Below are positions 61,107-64,000 of a stretch of DNA of 64,000 nt, piece by piece. Positions within the stretch are counted from its first letter, which is position 1, and every line of letters starts with the position of its first letter. The notes below the pieces were generated by a model. That model had not been told where the DNA came from. It ran no database searches and was given only the letters and a program-made list of their open reading frames with translations. The stretch spans positions 1-64,000 of the forward strand of contig JAHJIJ010000022.1 of the NCBI GenBank assembly GCA_018823325.1, given 5' to 3'. Origin of the DNA: Alphaproteobacteria bacterium (GTDB taxonomy: Bacteria > Pseudomonadota > Alphaproteobacteria > Sphingomonadales > Sphingomonadaceae). A program made the translations under genes and the position numbers.

Positions 61107-61559
61107 TCAGTGTTTTGCGAACAGTGCCTGCCTTCCCGGACCGAACGCCATGACCGAATAGGGGTGAGGCTTGCGCCCCGGCACCTCCATCCCCGGCGAC
61201 CCGAGCGGCATGCCGCCGACGGCAATGCCCGTCATGCCCTTCGGGCGCGCGGCGATGAAGCGTTTGATATCGGCGGCGGGAACATGGCCTTCTACGACGA
61301 CGCCGTCGATGATGGCGGTGTGGCAGGACCCGAGCGAGTCGGGAACGCCGAGCCGCTGCACCAGCGCGCCACGTTTCGGATTGTCGGAGATCGTCGCCTT
61401 GCGTCCAAGCTGCTGCGATATCTGCTTTGCCCATATCCCGCAGCAGCCGCAGCCGGGATCGCGATGCACGATGATATTGCTCGCAGCGAAGGCGTTGGCT
61501 GGCGCCACGAGCATGATGGCGCCGGCAAGGGCCAGGCGGATTTTGACTTTGAGGTTCAT
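61107..61559 (-). CDS. DUF411 metal-binding protein, copy 2
   Basis: A 150-residue protein with a signal peptide (MNLKVKIRLALAGAIMLVAPANAFA). The core reads IVHRDPGCGCCGIWAKQ, then SCHTAIIDGVVVEGHVPAADI and GGMPLGSPGMEVP, as in copy 1 at 55013. A periplasmic copper-binding role is likely. It lies directly after a remnant of copA-copB, which suggests that its ancestral place was behind copB. Confidence 0.87.
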   Translation of the reverse strand: MNLKVKIRLALAGAIMLVAPANAFAASNIIVHRDPGCGCCGIWAKQISQQLGRKATISDNPKRGALVQRLGVPDSLGSCHTAIIDGVVVEGHVPAADIKRFIAARPKGMTGIAVGGMPLGSPGMEVPGRKPHPYSVMAFGPGRQALFAKH

Positions 61560-61578
61560 ACGAAATGCCTTTCTTTGA

Positions 61579-61643
61579 TCAGAACCAGCTGCGCAGGCCG
61601 ACGAGGAAGCTCCAGCCGGCCGCCGTTCGATACGGTGATTCAT
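61579..61643 (-). pseudogene. Scar of deleted copA-copB pair
   Basis: A 65-bp remnant. It begins with ATG and codons for MNHRIERR, matching the start of CopA at 58409 (MNHLIERR). It then shifts frame into AGWSFLVGLRSWF followed by a stop, matching the end of CopB (LSFVFGVRAWF). Nearly all of both genes is missing. A downstream stretch in the copA frame stays open into the DUF411 leader but is not a plausible protein. Confidence 0.75.
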
Positions 61644-61761
61644 GTCTGTCTGTCCTTTTACACGGCATCGCAAAGGGTTTCGCCAACAGGCGGAAACCGT
61701 GCCGAAAACTTTTCTTGGAAAGGGCGATCCCGGGGCGACGCATGCGCCGCCCCGGTTTTTG

Positions 61762-61998
61762 CTATTTGTTGTCGGGCGCGCCGCCGGACTTCGCGACCAT
61801 GGCTGCGTGCATTTTCTTGCAGCGCTCCATCATCTTGCCATCGGGCTTCATCTTGCCGTCGGCCATCATCCCGCCATGCCACGGCATTGCCTGGACAGTC
61901 TGGGCGGATGCGGCGTGCGTTGCATCTGTGGGTTCGGCTGCCTGTGCGGCAACGGGGGTTGTGATCGCCATCGCGATCACGCTCAGTATCCTGTTCAT
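61762..61998 (-). CDS. Small periplasmic Met/His/Lys-rich protein
   Basis: A 78-residue product with a signal peptide (MNRILSVIAMAITTPVAAQA). The mature part is dominated by Met, Lys and His (MPWHGGMMADGKMKPDGKMMERCKKMHAAM), a Cu(I)-chaperone-like composition. CGGAG precedes the ATG. It lies in the copper-induced operon between the Cys-rich gene and the cop remnant. Confidence 0.68.
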   Translation of the reverse strand: MNRILSVIAMAITTPVAAQAAEPTDATHAASAQTVQAMPWHGGMMADGKMKPDGKMMERCKKMHAAMVAKSGGAPDNK

Positions 61999-62029
61999 TT
62001 TCAATACTCCGGAAAAGACTATGTTGGGG

Positions 62030-62359
62030 TCATATGTCCGGAACATTCTGCGGTGGCCGTGCTTCCACTTCGGGCGTGATGCCGACCTGCACTTGGGTCG
62101 GTCCTGTGACCGCCCTGGCTGCGGGGTTGTAAAACTGCTGGCCGGTTGCGTCGGGCAGCAGACAGAGTGGCGCGCAGGCGCTGACGCAGCCGCCATGCGT
62201 GCAGGGCTTTTCCCTATCGTCCATATCGGGGCAGCCGGCTTCGGTTGCCGCGGAGGGACAGGCAGGGGCCTGCGCCATCACAGCGCCCCCGTTCGATATC
62301 GACATCGGCGAGAAGAGTAGCGCGAGCGCGACGAGTAGCGGTGCGATCAGCCGTGTCAT
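62030..62359 (-). CDS. Small secreted Cys-rich protein under CueR-type promoter
   Basis: A 109-residue product with a signal peptide (MTRLIAPLLVALALLFSPMS). The middle is Cys-rich (CPSAATEAGCPDMDD; CTHGGCVSACAPLC), suited to metal or disulfide chemistry. Family not recognised. It begins 38 bases after a CueR-type dyad, so it is probably the first gene of a copper-induced operon. Confidence 0.65.
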   Translation of the reverse strand: MTRLIAPLLVALALLFSPMSISNGGAVMAQAPACPSAATEAGCPDMDDREKPCTHGGCVSACAPLCLLPDATGQQFYNPAARAVTGPTQVQVGITPEVEARPPQNVPDI

Positions 62360-62389
62360 CGAGATACTTTCCTCATGCGAGTCGATCTG

Positions 62390-62420
62390 TCTCTGGACCT
62401 TGACAGTGTGGTAAGGTCAA
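62390..62420 (-). promoter_or_regulatory. CueR-type copper promoter
   Basis: Minus strand: TTGACC (62415-62420), 19-base spacer, CAGAGA (62390-62395). The spacer contains the dyad ACCTT-N11-AAGGT (62397-62417), the consensus CueR operator arms. It points to the gene at 62359. Confidence 0.8.
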
Positions 62421-62494
62421 GCTGCGGTTTCGCCGTCCGGGGCCGAAGCGCCGCCGGGCAGGTCTGCGGTTGGGATAGAACGGGTTGTTCGACG

Positions 62495-62983
62495 CTACTT
62501 ATCACACACTTCTGGGTGCCTTTGCCGCGCGGATCGCTTACCGGGCTTGCCGAAGCGCCAGGGTTCGCGCGGTTCAAGGTCCGATGGCCCGCCATCGCCC
62601 TCCGCCAATCCTTCGATGATCGGGCATTCGGGGCGATCGTCGCCGTGGCAATGATCCGCCAGCGTCTCGAGCGTTCGCACCATGGCTTCGATTTCGGCCA
62701 TTTTTTCCTTGAGCCGCTCGACATGTTCCAGCGCGAACGCCTTCACGTCGGCGCTTGCCCGGCTTCGGTCGGACCACAGGCCAAGCAACTCGCCAATTTG
62801 CTCAACTGTAAAACCGAGGTCGCGTGCGCGCCGGATGAAGCGAAGCCGATGCACATCGGCGGCGTCATAGTCGCGGTAGCCCGAGTCCTGACGCGCCGCC
62901 TTGGGGATGAGGCCCGTCTGTTCATAGTAGCGGATCATCTTCGTCGAGACACCTGACATTTCCGCAGCGCGGCCGATGTTCAT
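62495..62983 (-). CDS. cueR: CueR copper-responsive MerR regulator
   Basis: A 162-residue regulator: helix-turn-helix (MNIGRAAEMSGVSTKMIRYYEQTGLI), dimer helix, then Cys112 and Cys120 (HCHGDDRPECPII) with Ser77. This set defines Cu(I)/Ag(I)/Au(I) sensors. It should activate the promoter at 62390-62420. Residues 130-162 form an unusual charged tail. It starts two bases after the ATPase stop and is co-transcribed with it. Confidence 0.92.
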   Translation of the reverse strand: MNIGRAAEMSGVSTKMIRYYEQTGLIPKAARQDSGYRDYDAADVHRLRFIRRARDLGFTVEQIGELLGLWSDRSRASADVKAFALEHVERLKEKMAEIEAMVRTLETLADHCHGDDRPECPIIEGLAEGDGGPSDLEPREPWRFGKPGKRSARQRHPEVCDK

Positions 62984-62985
62984 GG

Positions 62986-64000
<1,015 letters not shown>

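Overview
The window reads as part of a large, GC-rich plasmid (or plasmid-like chromid) of an alphaproteobacterium, most probably a sphingomonad (Sphingobium, Sphingomonas, Sphingopyxis or Novosphingobium). This rests on the Rep_3-type initiator with iterons and parAB, a backbone of ArdC, large ParB-like, strawberry-notch and Toprim genes, and the style of the czc, cus, cop and chr metal clusters. The genus call is from remembered gene content, not from a search. No rRNA, tRNA, CRISPR array or transposase was seen.

Layout. (1) 1-5.7 kb: backbone and orphan genes: a DUF3768 protein cut by the left edge, a truncated OLD-like ATPase, a secreted SNase-like protein, ssb, a HEPN-like protein, a DUF2493 protein and a small secreted protein. 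(2) 6.0-15.0 kb: chromate transporter ChrA with a Tat-type Fe/Mn superoxide dismutase on the plus strand, facing a minus-strand RND metal-efflux operon (CzcI-like protein, outer-membrane factor, acidic lipoprotein, adaptor, pump, DUF3147). (3) 15.3-24.0 kb: a minus-strand block (ssb2, Toprim primase, strawberry-notch ATPase fused to a methyltransferase, large ParB-like protein, ArdC) that runs away from the origin. (4) 24.2-28.2 kb: origin with CCTGACC-N4-GGGGG iterons, repA, parA and parB, with two copies of a perfect palindrome flanking parA. (5) 28.3-31.8 kb: RES-Xre toxin-antitoxin pair, a winged-helix-like gene and a divergent tyrosine recombinase. (6) 32-42 kb: czcICBA, SRPBCC protein, a small CDF transporter and a P1B-4 ATPase. 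(7) 42.2-47.3 kb: a MerR-type divalent-metal sensor, two more small CDF transporters, a methyltransferase, a MAPEG protein and a cytochrome c-FTR1 permease (PbrT-like), with three near-identical MerR boxes. (8) 47.4-54.5 kb: cusCBA plus cusF and two small periplasmic proteins. (9) 55-64 kb: copper block: DUF411, copB, copA oxidase, a second cytochrome c-FTR1 permease, a second DUF411, small Met/Cys-rich proteins, cueR and a Cu(I) P1B-1 ATPase cut by the right edge.

Together the cargo covers chromate, Zn/Cd/Co/Pb-type divalent cations and copper/silver: ATPases and CDFs clear the cytoplasm, RND pumps clear the periplasm, and oxidase, CusF, CopB and DUF411 proteins handle periplasmic copper. 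The most interesting signals are the three-box MerR regulon that includes a methyltransferase-MAPEG pair, the iteron and palindrome architecture around rep-par (including iterons inside parB), the strawberry-notch block with its repeated leader structures, and a 65-bp scar that records deletion of a second copA-copB pair.
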